A program made the translations under genes and the position numbers. The notes beneath the pieces were generated by a model, which had not been told where the DNA came from, did no database searches, and saw nothing but the letters and a program-made list of their open reading frames with translations. From the NCBI RefSeq assembly GCF_017254915.1, contig NZ_JAFKCT010000001.1:310001-374000 (forward strand): 64,000 nucleotides of DNA, in the 5' to 3' direction. Below, piece after piece: positions 44,461 to 52,805 of the stretch. Source of the stretch: Algoriphagus oliviformis. Lineage in GTDB: Bacteria > Bacteroidota > Bacteroidia > Cytophagales > Cyclobacteriaceae. The first letter of the stretch is position 1; every line of letters begins with the position of its first letter.

Positions 44461-46878
44461 ATGAACCTGAAAAACAAGTTTAAAATCGTCTTGCTCGGCC
44501 TGCTTCTGTCTGCGGGAGAGGCCTCGCTCGCACAGACTGGCTACCAAAGCCCCCCCCAGTCCATCGCAGACCTGTTCAATGCCGACCCCACGCCAAGCGT
44601 CTCTTTCAGCAAGGACGGCGGCCTCATGCTCGTGTTGGAGCGGGCGGGAGCTCCCTCCATCGAGGATCTCTCCCAGCCCGAGCTGCGCATTGCCGGCATC
44701 CGCATCAACCCGGCCATTTCCGGCCAAAGCCGGGCAGGCAGCTTTCACAACGTGAAACTGAAAAAAACCAGATCGGGCGAAGAGTTCCAGATCAAAGGTC
44801 TTCCTGCACAGCCAAAGCTGAATGGATTTGCATTTTCCCCAGATGAGAAGTTCCTAGCCTTCACCCACACCGAAAGCAACGGCATCAGTCTGTGGATAGC
44901 CGATCTCACCACTTTCGAAGCCAAAAAACTAAGTGATGCCGTCGTAAACCAGGTTTTTGGCAACTCGGTAGTTTGGATGCCGGACAACAGCCTCTTGGTA
45001 AAGACCGCCAATCCGGCTCGGGGCGCCATGCCCAAAGCTCCGGCAGCTCCCGCTGGTCCCGTGATACAAGAGACCTCGGGCAATGCCGCTCCCAGCCGCA
45101 CCTACCAAGATCTGCTGAGCAATCCCTACGACGAGGCGCTCTTCGCCTATTTCATGGATTCCCAGCTGATGAAGTTCTCCCTCGATGGCAGCAAGACTGC
45201 AGTGGGCCAGCCCGGCATGATCAAGTCCATGGACCTAAGCCCTGACGGCGCCTACCTGCTGATCGAAACCATCAAAAAGCCCTTTTCCTATCTGGTGCCA
45301 GGCAGCCGCTTCCCCTACGATGTCGAGATCTGGAAGTCTTCTGGAGAAAAAGTCAAAACACTGGCCGAAATCCCCCTGGACGAGGTACGCCCTACTGGCT
45401 TTGACGCCACGGTCACCGGCCCAAGAAACATCAACTGGCGAGCCGACCAGCCTGCGACACTGTATTGGGCGGAAGCCATGGATGGAGGAAATCCGCGCAC
45501 CGAAGTAGCGGAGCGGGACATTGTCTATACGCTTTCGGCTCCGTTTTCAGGGGAAAAAAGCAAGCTGGCTTCGACTTCCCTGCGTTTTGGCGGAATAGAC
45601 TGGTCGGATGATTCCTTTGCCATCCTCAACGAGCGCTGGTTTGCCAGCAGAACGGAAAAGCGATCGGTCATCAATCCTGCAAGTTCTTCCCAGGCTCCCC
45701 GCGTCATCATCGAGCGATCCTCGGACGACCTTTACAACGATCCCGGAGATCCTGTGATGACGGAAAACCAATTTGGCAGAAACGTGCTCCTTCGCAAGGG
45801 AGACCTGATCTTCATGCGCTCCGAGGGTGGCAGCGCGGAAGGCAGCATGCCTTTCCTTTCGACTTTCAACACAAAAACCAAGGAGCAAAAAATACTCTGG
45901 AGGTCACAGGCACCCTACTACGAGCGCGTAGCCAAAGTCCTGAACGCGGATGCGAGCGAGTTTGTCACACTCAAAGAAAGTACCGACATCCAGCCCAACT
46001 ACTGGCTAGTCAACACCAAAAAGCGCATCGCACCGCTTCAGCTGACCAATTTTGCCCATCCTTACGAATCCATCAAAGGCATCAAAAAGGAGCTAGTCAC
46101 TTACAAGCGGAAAGACGGCCTCAACCTTTCGGCTGTCGTCTACACTCCGGAAGGATACGATCCAGCCAAAGACGGAAGGCTGCCAGTCCTGATGTGGGCC
46201 TATCCCCGCGAGTATAAGTCCGCCGCAGACGCTGCGCAGGTGAGGGGATCCAAGTACACCTTTACCCGCATCAGCTGGGGATCGCCTATTTACTGGGTGA
46301 CGAGAGGCTATGCCATCATGGACCAGACCGAGATGCCCATCGTGGGCGAAGGGGACAAGGAACCCAATGACTTCTTTATCGAGCAATTGGTTGCCAATGC
46401 GGAAGCTGCCATCGACCACATCGTGGAGATGGGCATAGGCGATAGAAACCGTGTCGGCGTCGGAGGCCATTCCTATGGGGCATTTATGACCGCCAACCTG
46501 CTTTCCCACACCAATCTCTTTGCCGCAGGCATTGCGAGAAGTGGGGCCTACAACCGTACCCTGACTCCATTTGGCTTCCAATACGAGCAGCGCACCTATT
46601 GGGAGGCGCCAGAGGTGTACTTCAACATGTCTCCGTTTTCCTTTGCCGACCAGGTGAAAACTCCGATCCTTTTGATCCATGGAGAGGCGGACAACAACTC
46701 CGGCACTTTCCCCATCCAGTCCGAGCGCTACTACAACGCGCTGAAAGGCCACGGAGCGACCACGCGATTGGTTTTTCTTCCTAGCGAAAGCCACGGCTAC
46801 GCTGCCAAAGAGTCCATCCTGCATACCCTCTGGGAGATGGATACTTGGCTGGAAAAATATGTGAAGAATAGGAAATAG
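44461..46878 (+). CDS. Exported S9-family peptidase (prolyl oligopeptidase-like)
   Basis: 805 residues with a signal peptide (about 1-22). The N-terminal beta-propeller region spans about 50-540, followed by an alpha/beta-hydrolase domain. Catalytic residues: Ser in GVGGHSYGAFM (about 666-676), Asp in IHGEADNNSG (about 738-747) and His in LPSESHGYAAK (about 774-784). The long propeller and the DNNSGTFPIQSERYYNALKGHG segment resemble the glutamyl endopeptidase / S9D branch. Probably periplasmic or surface-exposed peptide degradation. Confidence 0.92.
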   Translation: MNLKNKFKIVLLGLLLSAGEASLAQTGYQSPPQSIADLFNADPTPSVSFSKDGGLMLVLERAGAPSIEDLSQPELRIAGIRINPAISGQSRAGSFHNVKLKKTRSGEEFQIKGLPAQPKLNGFAFSPDEKFLAFTHTESNGISLWIADLTTFEAKKLSDAVVNQVFGNSVVWMPDNSLLVKTANPARGAMPKAPAAPAGPVIQETSGNAAPSRTYQDLLSNPYDEALFAYFMDSQLMKFSLDGSKTAVGQPGMIKSMDLSPDGAYLLIETIKKPFSYLVPGSRFPYDVEIWKSSGEKVKTLAEIPLDEVRPTGFDATVTGPRNINWRADQPATLYWAEAMDGGNPRTEVAERDIVYTLSAPFSGEKSKLASTSLRFGGIDWSDDSFAILNERWFASRTEKRSVINPASSSQAPRVIIERSSDDLYNDPGDPVMTENQFGRNVLLRKGDLIFMRSEGGSAEGSMPFLSTFNTKTKEQKILWRSQAPYYERVAKVLNADASEFVTLKESTDIQPNYWLVNTKKRIAPLQLTNFAHPYESIKGIKKELVTYKRKDGLNLSAVVYTPEGYDPAKDGRLPVLMWAYPREYKSAADAAQVRGSKYTFTRISWGSPIYWVTRGYAIMDQTEMPIVGEGDKEPNDFFIEQLVANAEAAIDHIVEMGIGDRNRVGVGGHSYGAFMTANLLSHTNLFAAGIARSGAYNRTLTPFGFQYEQRTYWEAPEVYFNMSPFSFADQVKTPILLIHGEADNNSGTFPIQSERYYNALKGHGATTRLVFLPSESHGYAAKESILHTLWEMDTWLEKYVKNRK

Positions 46879-46886
46879 CCTCAAAG

Positions 46887-46923
46887 GAGCTCTGTCGTCA
46901 TCGGATCGGCAGAGCTCTTTTTC
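46887..46923 (+). terminator. Terminator after the S9 peptidase
   Basis: GAGCTCTG (46887-46894) pairs with CAGAGCTC (46910-46917), followed by TTTTTC (46918-46923). It lies between convergent genes. Confidence 0.75.
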
Positions 46924-48115
46924 AATACAGCAATCCAAACATCCAAAGGGGGATCGTATTTTTCACCCCAATCTCGATGTCGTCTTTTGCCACAAAAGAA
47001 TTCGGGATGTCCTTGATTTGGCTGGAGGTTTTGCTTCTTCCTCCTACTTCGAAAACCCATTTTTCATTGACCAAAAAATCGCCCTTTACCGCCAGGTTGG
47101 TTTGGGCTACCGCCTTGAGCTGGTTGGAAAAGAAGGTTTCCCGGATCGTCCCGGCATTGGCGTTTTCCTCGGCTAGCGCTAAAAGCAGGTTTGGGTTGCC
47201 GAGGTAGAGCTTTTCGGGTTTGGTAAGCGCGCCAACTCCCGAGTTAGGCTTATGTAGTATCTGGAGGATACGTGCCCGATCGAGAAGTTCTATCGCGCGG
47301 AGCAGACTTGGTCTCGAAATTCCCGATTTCTGGGAGAGTTCGCTGACATTTGGCGTGAAAGGAACCGAGGTAGCGATCAACCGGATCAGTTTTTTCAGCT
47401 TGAAGATCATCTCGTAGTCCATGTTTTCCACAGCCATCAAGTCGACCTCCAAGATCAGTTGTACGGTCTTTCGGAGCTTTTCCAGATAGGCTTCCTTGCC
47501 TTCTTTGAAAAAGGGATAACTGCCCCATTTCACATATTGGTGGAACAGCGCGACCGGTTGGATCAATCCGAGCAAATCCGAGGCAATCTCCACGTGGCCT
47601 TTCAGAATCTCTTCCAAAGTCAAAACAGGAAGTAAACTACCCGTCTCCAGCTCCACAAACTCCCGAAAGGACAACTCAGGCAGAAGGTAGCTGACGGCGC
47701 GTCGGCTCAGATCAGATTCACCCTTATAGATTTCCAAGATCGAGGAAGAGGTGAAGACCACCCGCAAATCCGGAAAGTCATCGTAGATCAGCTTCAGTTC
47801 CCTAGACCAATTGGGGTACTTATGGATCTCGTCGAGCAGCAGCACTTTTCCTCCACCGAGGTAGAACTCCTCCGCTAGATCGCGCATAGAATGCTCCGAA
47901 AAGTACAAGTCATCCAGGGAGATATACAGGCTCGTGCCATCAGCCACAAGCTGTGTTTTGGCGTATTGGAGCAACAGGGTGGTTTTGCCCGAGCCTCTGG
48001 CTCCGTTGATCGCGATCAGACGCTGGCCCCAGTCGATTTTTTGCAAAAGAAATCGACGGAACGCCACTGGTACCCGCTGGATCTTGGCCTGGGAATTGAG
48101 CAAAAGCTTCTCCAT
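46922..48115 (-). CDS. AAA_14 / DUF4143 ATPase
   Basis: 397 residues. Walker A is INGARGSGKTTLLLQ (about 36-50), Walker B is KVLLLDEIHKYPNW (about 89-102), a sensor-like TSSSILEI follows (about 122-129), and the C-terminal half is DUF4143-like with a helix-turn-helix-like stretch (VSELSQKSGISRPSLLRAI, about 258-276) and a restriction-endonuclease-like end (GDFLVNEKWVFEVGG). These ATPases are widespread accessory proteins of unknown function. The upstream 86 bp carry palindromes not seen at other genes here. Composition looks A+T-richer than uppP and the S9 gene. Confidence 0.82.
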   Translation of the reverse strand: MEKLLLNSQAKIQRVPVAFRRFLLQKIDWGQRLIAINGARGSGKTTLLLQYAKTQLVADGTSLYISLDDLYFSEHSMRDLAEEFYLGGGKVLLLDEIHKYPNWSRELKLIYDDFPDLRVVFTSSSILEIYKGESDLSRRAVSYLLPELSFREFVELETGSLLPVLTLEEILKGHVEIASDLLGLIQPVALFHQYVKWGSYPFFKEGKEAYLEKLRKTVQLILEVDLMAVENMDYEMIFKLKKLIRLIATSVPFTPNVSELSQKSGISRPSLLRAIELLDRARILQILHKPNSGVGALTKPEKLYLGNPNLLLALAEENANAGTIRETFFSNQLKAVAQTNLAVKGDFLVNEKWVFEVGGRSKTSSQIKDIPNSFVAKDDIEIGVKNTIPLWMFGLLY

Positions 48116-48116
48116 T

Positions 48117-48200
48117 TGTTAAACACATTTTACATTCCAAACGAATATATGTAAAATGTATTTAACAAAAAAGATAACAAAATGTAAAACCTATTTTACA
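48117..48200. promoter_or_regulatory. Two palindromes upstream of the AAA_14 gene (TGTAAAA/TTTTACA half sites)
   Basis: TGTTAAACACATTTTACAT (48117-48135) and ATGTAAAATGTATTTAACA (48149-48167) are 19-base inverted arms with one mismatch and a 13-base spacer; a second palindrome, TGTAAAA (48183-48189) CCTA TTTTACA (48194-48200), abuts the uppP stop. The sequence lies just upstream of the ATPase start codon (48115), where a regulator could act. Confidence 0.6.
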
Positions 48201-48201
48201 A

Positions 48202-48984
48202 TCAGGCAAGATCCGCTCCCCACATAAAGACCAAAAACAGGATTCCCAACACGATCCGATACCAGCCGAAAGCCGTGAATCCGTTACTGGAGACGTATTT
48301 CAGGAACAGCTTCACCGCGATCCAGGCGGAGATGAAGGCCACCACAAAGCCTACCGCCAGCATGATCAGTTGCGCTTGGTCAAATACCAGATCCGACTTG
48401 ATCAGGTCATAGCCACCCGCTGCCATCATCGTCGGCACAGCCAAGAGGAAGGAAAACTCGGTCGCCTGCTTTTTGTCCAGCCCGTTGAACACGCCGCCGA
48501 TGATCGTGGCCGCGGCACGGGAAGTGCCCGGCACCATGGAGAGACACTGGCAGAGGCCGATGAAAAAGGCGTTTTTGTAGGAAATGTCCTCCACGTCGGC
48601 GAGAGTCGTCTCCTGGTTGATGACTTTTTTGTCAATGAAAATCAACACGATCCCACCCAGAATCAGCGACACCGACACCACGACCGGATTGAAGAGGTAG
48701 GCTTTGATGTAGTCGTAGGCCAAGAGGCCCACGACAGCGGTCGGCAGGAAAGCCGCAAAAAGCTTGAAGTAGATGTTGAGCCCACGGAAAAAACGCTTGA
48801 TGTACATCAATGCGATCGCCAAGATCGCCCCCAATTGGATAAAAACTTCGAAGGTCTTCACAAACTCATCCTCATGTATGCCCATCGCCGCGGAGGCCAA
48901 GATCATGTGTCCTGTGGAAGAAATCGGCAAAAACTCGGTAAGGCCTTCGATAATCGCAATAATGATACTCTGAAAAAGGGTCAT
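48202..48984 (-). CDS. uppP: Undecaprenyl-diphosphate phosphatase
   Basis: 260 residues, eight or so membrane segments. Recycles the lipid carrier for peptidoglycan and other envelope polymers. Family motifs: EGLTEFLPISSTGHMIL (about 14-30) and the PGTSRAAATIIGG segment (about 161-173), both forming the active site. It lies upstream of the AAA_14 gene on the same strand. Confidence 0.95.
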   Translation of the reverse strand: MTLFQSIIIAIIEGLTEFLPISSTGHMILASAAMGIHEDEFVKTFEVFIQLGAILAIALMYIKRFFRGLNIYFKLFAAFLPTAVVGLLAYDYIKAYLFNPVVVSVSLILGGIVLIFIDKKVINQETTLADVEDISYKNAFFIGLCQCLSMVPGTSRAAATIIGGVFNGLDKKQATEFSFLLAVPTMMAAGGYDLIKSDLVFDQAQLIMLAVGFVVAFISAWIAVKLFLKYVSSNGFTAFGWYRIVLGILFLVFMWGADLA

Positions 48985-49123
48985 GGATAAGGTTTTTTTA
49001 ACTGCTGCAAAACTAACATTCCGTAGCGGAAGGCAAGCCTCCGTCCGTCAATGACAAAGAGATTTTAACATGCCGCTTTGACATGCTGTCCATTTTCCCT
49101 TTATTCACCTAAATCCTTACGAA

Positions 49124-51025
49124 ATGAAAACCGCTATCATTGCCCTCGCCTGTCTGTTTTTTTCAGGCCTCGTCCTCGCCCAGGACCTCACGGAAACCAC
49201 CTTCACCAGCAGTATCCAAGAAGTGACGCTTTTCCTCTCCGGTGCGCAGGTTTTTGAAAAAGCCCAAGGCAGCATCCCCGCAGGCGAGTCGCTCATCCTC
49301 ATCAAGGGACTTTCCCCCTACCTGGACGAGAAGAGCATCCAAGCCAAGGGAAGCGGAAACTTCACCATCCAGGCGGTCAACAAGCGGCTGGACTTCCTGA
49401 GCGAAAAGGAAGTCAACACCAAGGTCAAAGCGCTCGAAGACCAGATCAAGGCGATCCAGACCAACCAGACCAAGGAAAACACGCGGCTGGAGATCCTGGC
49501 GGAAAAGGCCAGTCTGCTCGACGCCAACAAAAACCTCGGTGGCACCCAAGCCGGCACCAACGTGGCGGAGCTACGCGCGGCAATGGATTTTTACGAAACC
49601 GAACTGACGAAAATCTCCACCGAGCGCGCGCAAATCAACGCCAGTCTGCAAAAAGAGAACGAGGAAATCATCCGCCTGCAGAACCAGATCCGCGCCATGC
49701 TGGAGAGCGAAAACAAATCCACCTCTGAGATCCGCATCCGCGTGAAGGCTCCAGCCGCGGGCACGGCCAGCTTTGAGCTCAACTACCTCGTGGCCAATGC
49801 CGGTTGGTATCCGAAGTACGACGTGCGGGTGAAAAACGTCAGCTCCCCACTTGCCCTAAACTACAAGGCCGAAGTCTACCAAAACACCGGAGTCGACTGG
49901 AAAAACGTCAAACTGCGATTTTCCAATGCCAATCCAAACCAAAGCGGGCAGGCTCCCCAGCTCGAGAAGTGGGAGCTGAACTATGCGAGACTCACGACTT
50001 TCAATCCCCGAACACAAGTCTTCGGCTCGGTAGCAGGCCGCTTGACCAGTTCGTTCGATGGCTCTCCTCTTCCTGGTGCTACCGTCATGGTAGAGGGTAC
50101 CACCATCGGCACCGTGACGGATACGAATGGAAACTATTCGCTCACGCTTCCCGGCGGAGCAAACCAATTGGTAGCGTCCTTCATCGGCTATCAGACGAGA
50201 ACGATGCCGATCAATTCCTCCACTATCAACATTTCCTTAAATGAAAACCTAATCGCCGTGTCTGACGAGGTTGTAGTTGGATATGACGTTGAATTGGAAA
50301 GAGCGCTACAAGGTAAAGTAGCTGGTATTAATATATCGGGAAGGGAACGGAGAATGAATAGCCCGGCAGAGACTGTAATGGTTGCTAGCGCTATCGCCAC
50401 CGAGGTCATCGAAAACCAAACCACGGTCGAGATCGAGGTCACCGAGCCGTACAGCATCAAGTCGAACGGGGAGAAGACGCTGGTTGACCTCAAGGCCTAT
50501 GGCGTACCGGCTGTCTACCGCTATGCCGTCATACCCAAGCTGGACAGCGATGCCTTCCTCATCGCCGAGATCGCCGACTGGAGCCAATACAGCCTGCTGG
50601 AGGGGGAAAGCAACCTCTATTTCGAAGACGGATTTGTCGGCCGATCCATCCTAAACGCCTCCGCCCTGGAAGACACGCTGCTGGTGTCCATGGGACGTGA
50701 CCGCTCTATAGCGATTCAGCGGGAAAAGATCGAAGAATACTCCAAGAAGCGAAGCATCGGCTCCAACATCACCGAAAGCCGGGGCTACGAGATCAGCCTT
50801 CGCAACAACAAATCCCAGCCCGTCACGCTCAAAGTCGAAGACCAGATCCCCGTCTCGGTGAATTCATCCATCTCCGTGAGTCCAATCCAGCTTTCCAGCG
50901 GTTCCCTCGATCCCCAGACCGGCAAAGTCACCTGGGAAATCACCTTGGCTCCCGGCGAGCAAAAGAAACTCTCCCTGCAGTACGAGGTCAAATACCCCAA
51001 AAACGAACGGGTAATATTGGATTGA
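49124..51025 (+). CDS. DUF4139/DUF4140 (MuiA-like) exported protein with a SusC-like insertion
   Basis: 633 residues with a signal peptide (about 1-19). DUF4140 comes first (IQEVTLFLSGAQVFEKAQGSIPAG, about 31-54) with a coiled-coil stretch (about 95-205), then DUF4139 (FELNYLVANAGWYPKYDVRV, about 217-236; WEITLAPGEQKKLSLQYEV near the end). Between residues about 302 and 415 there is an insert that reads as a carboxypeptidase-regulatory domain plus plug-like motif: SVAGRLTSSFDGSPLPGATV, TDTNGNYSLTLPGG, VSDEVVVGYDVEL, LQGKVAGINISG. That is the N-terminus of SusC-type receptors. The bases coding the end of the insert (about 50270-50400) are visibly more A+T-rich than the rest of the gene. Function is unknown. 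Confidence 0.85.
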   Translation: MKTAIIALACLFFSGLVLAQDLTETTFTSSIQEVTLFLSGAQVFEKAQGSIPAGESLILIKGLSPYLDEKSIQAKGSGNFTIQAVNKRLDFLSEKEVNTKVKALEDQIKAIQTNQTKENTRLEILAEKASLLDANKNLGGTQAGTNVAELRAAMDFYETELTKISTERAQINASLQKENEEIIRLQNQIRAMLESENKSTSEIRIRVKAPAAGTASFELNYLVANAGWYPKYDVRVKNVSSPLALNYKAEVYQNTGVDWKNVKLRFSNANPNQSGQAPQLEKWELNYARLTTFNPRTQVFGSVAGRLTSSFDGSPLPGATVMVEGTTIGTVTDTNGNYSLTLPGGANQLVASFIGYQTRTMPINSSTINISLNENLIAVSDEVVVGYDVELERALQGKVAGINISGRERRMNSPAETVMVASAIATEVIENQTTVEIEVTEPYSIKSNGEKTLVDLKAYGVPAVYRYAVIPKLDSDAFLIAEIADWSQYSLLEGESNLYFEDGFVGRSILNASALEDTLLVSMGRDRSIAIQREKIEEYSKKRSIGSNITESRGYEISLRNNKSQPVTLKVEDQIPVSVNSSISVSPIQLSSGSLDPQTGKVTWEITLAPGEQKKLSLQYEVKYPKNERVILD

Positions 51026-51031
51026 GTTGTT

Positions 51032-51059
51032 GGTCCACGGTCCACGGTCGACAGTCCAT
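51032..51059. repeat. Four tandem heptamers (GGTCNAC type)
   Basis: GGTCCAC, GGTCCAC, GGTCGAC and AGTCCAT lie in tandem, 7 bp past the DUF4139 gene stop. The same pattern occurs inverted at 51246-51259 and 55194-55221. Confidence 0.65.
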
Positions 51060-51101
51060 CATTTCGACAAACTAACGAGGGACTGTGGTGAAAACGAGTT
51101 G

Positions 51102-51170
51102 TTTGTCAGCCTGAGCGGAGTCGAAGGCGATTTGGAAATAACACATTTCGACTCCGCTCAATGTGACAAA
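51102..51170. repeat. Long inverted repeat in the 51.0-51.26 kb intergenic region
   Basis: Arm 51102-51125 (TTTGTCA, 5 unpaired bases, AGCGGAGTCGAA) matches arm 51147-51170 (TTCGACTCCGCT, 5 unpaired bases, TGACAAA) in inverse orientation: 19 of 24 positions pair. A further small palindrome, CCTGCC TACC GGCAGG, lies at 51225-51240. The whole gap is non-coding between convergent genes. Confidence 0.7.
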
Positions 51171-51245
51171 TGGCATCCTCTTGAGGTAGACCTATTTGCT
51201 TTGATGAGGCTGTTGACCGTCGTCCCTGCCTACCGGCAGGCAGGT

Positions 51246-51259
51246 GTGGACTGTTGACT
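51246..51259. repeat. Two inverted heptamers at the right end of the same gap
   Basis: GTGGACT and GTTGACT are the reverse complement form of the (G/A)GTCNAC unit. The last bases overlap the stop codon of the following minus-strand gene. Confidence 0.55.
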
Positions 51260-51782
51260 AATTCTGCTTCTCCAGCGTCATCTCAAAAAACTTATACCAT
51301 GCGTTCCCGGCGTTGTATTCGCCCACCTCAAACCACTGCCCCTGCGCGTTGATCTCGATCAAGTAGCGCACCTCCTTCACCGGATACCAGTAGAGCTTGC
51401 CGTCGATCAGCTCAGCGGGATAGGTTCCTTTTTCCCCACTTTGGAGAAAAGACGTAAAGTCAAACTTCCCCTCGCCTTCCCCGACGCTGATGATGGCCAG
51501 CGCATGATGGACGACTTTGCCCTCGGACTTCCCGATCCCTTCCACTTCCATCAGAGTTCCACTGAGTTTGAATTGCACATTTTCCTCCTGCTCAAAGGTC
51601 GAGCGGACGCGGTCTTGCCCCATCATCCAGCCGCTGCCTTTCCACTTCCCTTCCAAAAAGGAAAGCGCGGACAGCTTCTTTTGGGCGGCTTCATTCAGGT
51701 CATAGGAGGGCTGGGCCAGCGCCAGCACAGGAGATCCGGCAAAGAGGATCAGGACGAGCAGAAATTGGATTAGATTTTTCAT
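51258..51782 (-). CDS. Exported DUF1579/lipocalin-like protein of unknown function
   Basis: 174 residues with a signal peptide (MKNLIQFLLVLILFAGSPVLALAQ). The mature part looks like a single beta-barrel: LSFLEGKWKGSGWMMG at about 41-56 (the family's L.G.W.G.G start), TFEQEENVQFKLSGTLMEVEG, LIDGKLYWYP, and IEINAQGQWFEVGEY. This resembles DUF1579 / heme-binding-like barrels, but no ligand residue is certain. Three more genes lie upstream on the same strand with small gaps. Confidence 0.65.
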   Translation of the reverse strand: MKNLIQFLLVLILFAGSPVLALAQPSYDLNEAAQKKLSALSFLEGKWKGSGWMMGQDRVRSTFEQEENVQFKLSGTLMEVEGIGKSEGKVVHHALAIISVGEGEGKFDFTSFLQSGEKGTYPAELIDGKLYWYPVKEVRYLIEINAQGQWFEVGEYNAGNAWYKFFEMTLEKQN

Positions 51783-51825
51783 AGTGTAAATTGGTTTATG
51801 TTATAAACTTAAAATTCAAAATTTT

Positions 51826-52113
51826 TTACTCGATGTAGTTTCTGAGGTTTTCCACATAGGCCTCAAAGGCTTTCACCCCCACCTGCGTGATCTTGCAGGT
51901 GGTGAGCGGACGCTTTCCCTTGAAGGACTTTTCGATCCCGATATAGCCCGCCTTCTCCAGCTTGTCCAGCTGCACGCTGAGATTGCCTGCGGTGGATTCG
52001 GTCTTTTCCTTGAGAAAGGTAAACTCCGCTTCCTCCACGCTGATCAGCAGCGACATCACCGCCAGGCGGAGTTGGGAGTGCAATAGGGGATCAAGAGGCT
52101 TGAACACGCTCAC
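51826..52113 (-). CDS. Small winged-helix transcriptional regulator
   Basis: 95 residues beginning at GTG 52113 (MSVFKPLDPLLHSQLRLAVMSLL). The helix-turn-helix (FTFLKEKTESTAGNLSVQLDKLEKAGYIGIEKSF, about 32-65) fits the winged-helix HTH_34 (ArsR/MarR-like) family and KGKRPLTTCKITQVGVKAFEAY completes the wing. No effector domain. Its start overlaps the end of the preceding membrane protein gene by 23 bases, so it is translationally coupled and may regulate that operon. Confidence 0.85.
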   Translation of the reverse strand: MSVFKPLDPLLHSQLRLAVMSLLISVEEAEFTFLKEKTESTAGNLSVQLDKLEKAGYIGIEKSFKGKRPLTTCKITQVGVKAFEAYVENLRNYIE

Positions 52114-52681
52114 GATAGTTTTTATTGAGATAATATCCTGGCATCAGGTAGCCCAGCACCATGGCCACGCCAGAAAGGAGGTACTGCGCAGGTACTGGCA
52201 GCATAAAGCCGATCACGGCGGCGAGCAAAAGTAACACTCCACCTCCACGAACCAAATTCACCCGGATCAGCGAGCCGGTCGTCCACATGCCTATCCCCGC
52301 CAAAATGAGGATGATCGGGTTTTGGTTGTAGCCGATCACCGGCATGAAGGCCAGCGTGATCACTATCCCGGCAAACACCATGATCCACACCTGGTTGATC
52401 ACTTGGCTTACGTGGGACTTGACGCGGGCCTTTTTGGCGATTTGGAAGCCTTTCCAAAAGCTCACCGCCGCCGCCGGAGCCACCAGAATCCACACATAGT
52501 AGGGATGCTCATACCCCAGCTGGTACAGGGTGAAGTGTCCAAAATTGCAGATCGCGATCACCCAGCCCCACAGCCGCATCTGAAAGCCGCCGTCCCCCGC
52601 CGTCTCCCGCTTTGCCCTGTTGATCATCTCCGTGATCAGCGCCAAGGACTCCTTGTTACTCAGTTCTTTTTCCATAGTCAT
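52091..52681 (-). CDS. Membrane protein of unknown function, coupled to the winged-helix gene
   Basis: 196 residues from ATG 52681 (ATG 52675 is an alternative). A cytoplasmic N-terminus (EKELSNKESLALITEMINRAKRE) is followed by about five membrane segments (LWGWVIAICNFGHFTLY; YYVWILVAPAAAVSF; QVWIMVFAGIVITLAFM; NPIILILAGIGMWTTG; VLLLLAAVIGFMLPV). Small proteins of this kind next to a winged-helix regulator are common in Bacteroidota, in a two-gene regulator plus membrane protein arrangement; function is unknown. The end overlaps the regulator gene. Confidence 0.75.
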   Translation of the reverse strand: MTMEKELSNKESLALITEMINRAKRETAGDGGFQMRLWGWVIAICNFGHFTLYQLGYEHPYYVWILVAPAAAVSFWKGFQIAKKARVKSHVSQVINQVWIMVFAGIVITLAFMPVIGYNQNPIILILAGIGMWTTGSLIRVNLVRGGGVLLLLAAVIGFMLPVPAQYLLSGVAMVLGYLMPGYYLNKNYRERVQAS

Positions 52682-52805
52682 ATCTGTTTTCTTTCCAGAA
52701 CGAATCAAATATAAATAGGTTTACATTATAAACCATTTTATATCAGATTTTTTTATTCCTGCGGAAAAATGATCCTTACCTTGGATCATCCTGAAGCCCA
52801 AGCCC

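Noticed and set aside
46922-48200. Insertion sequence or transposon around the AAA_14 gene
   Set aside because: The palindromes lie on one side only; I found no matching repeat or target duplication past 46922, and the protein is an AAA_14 ATPase rather than a transposase.
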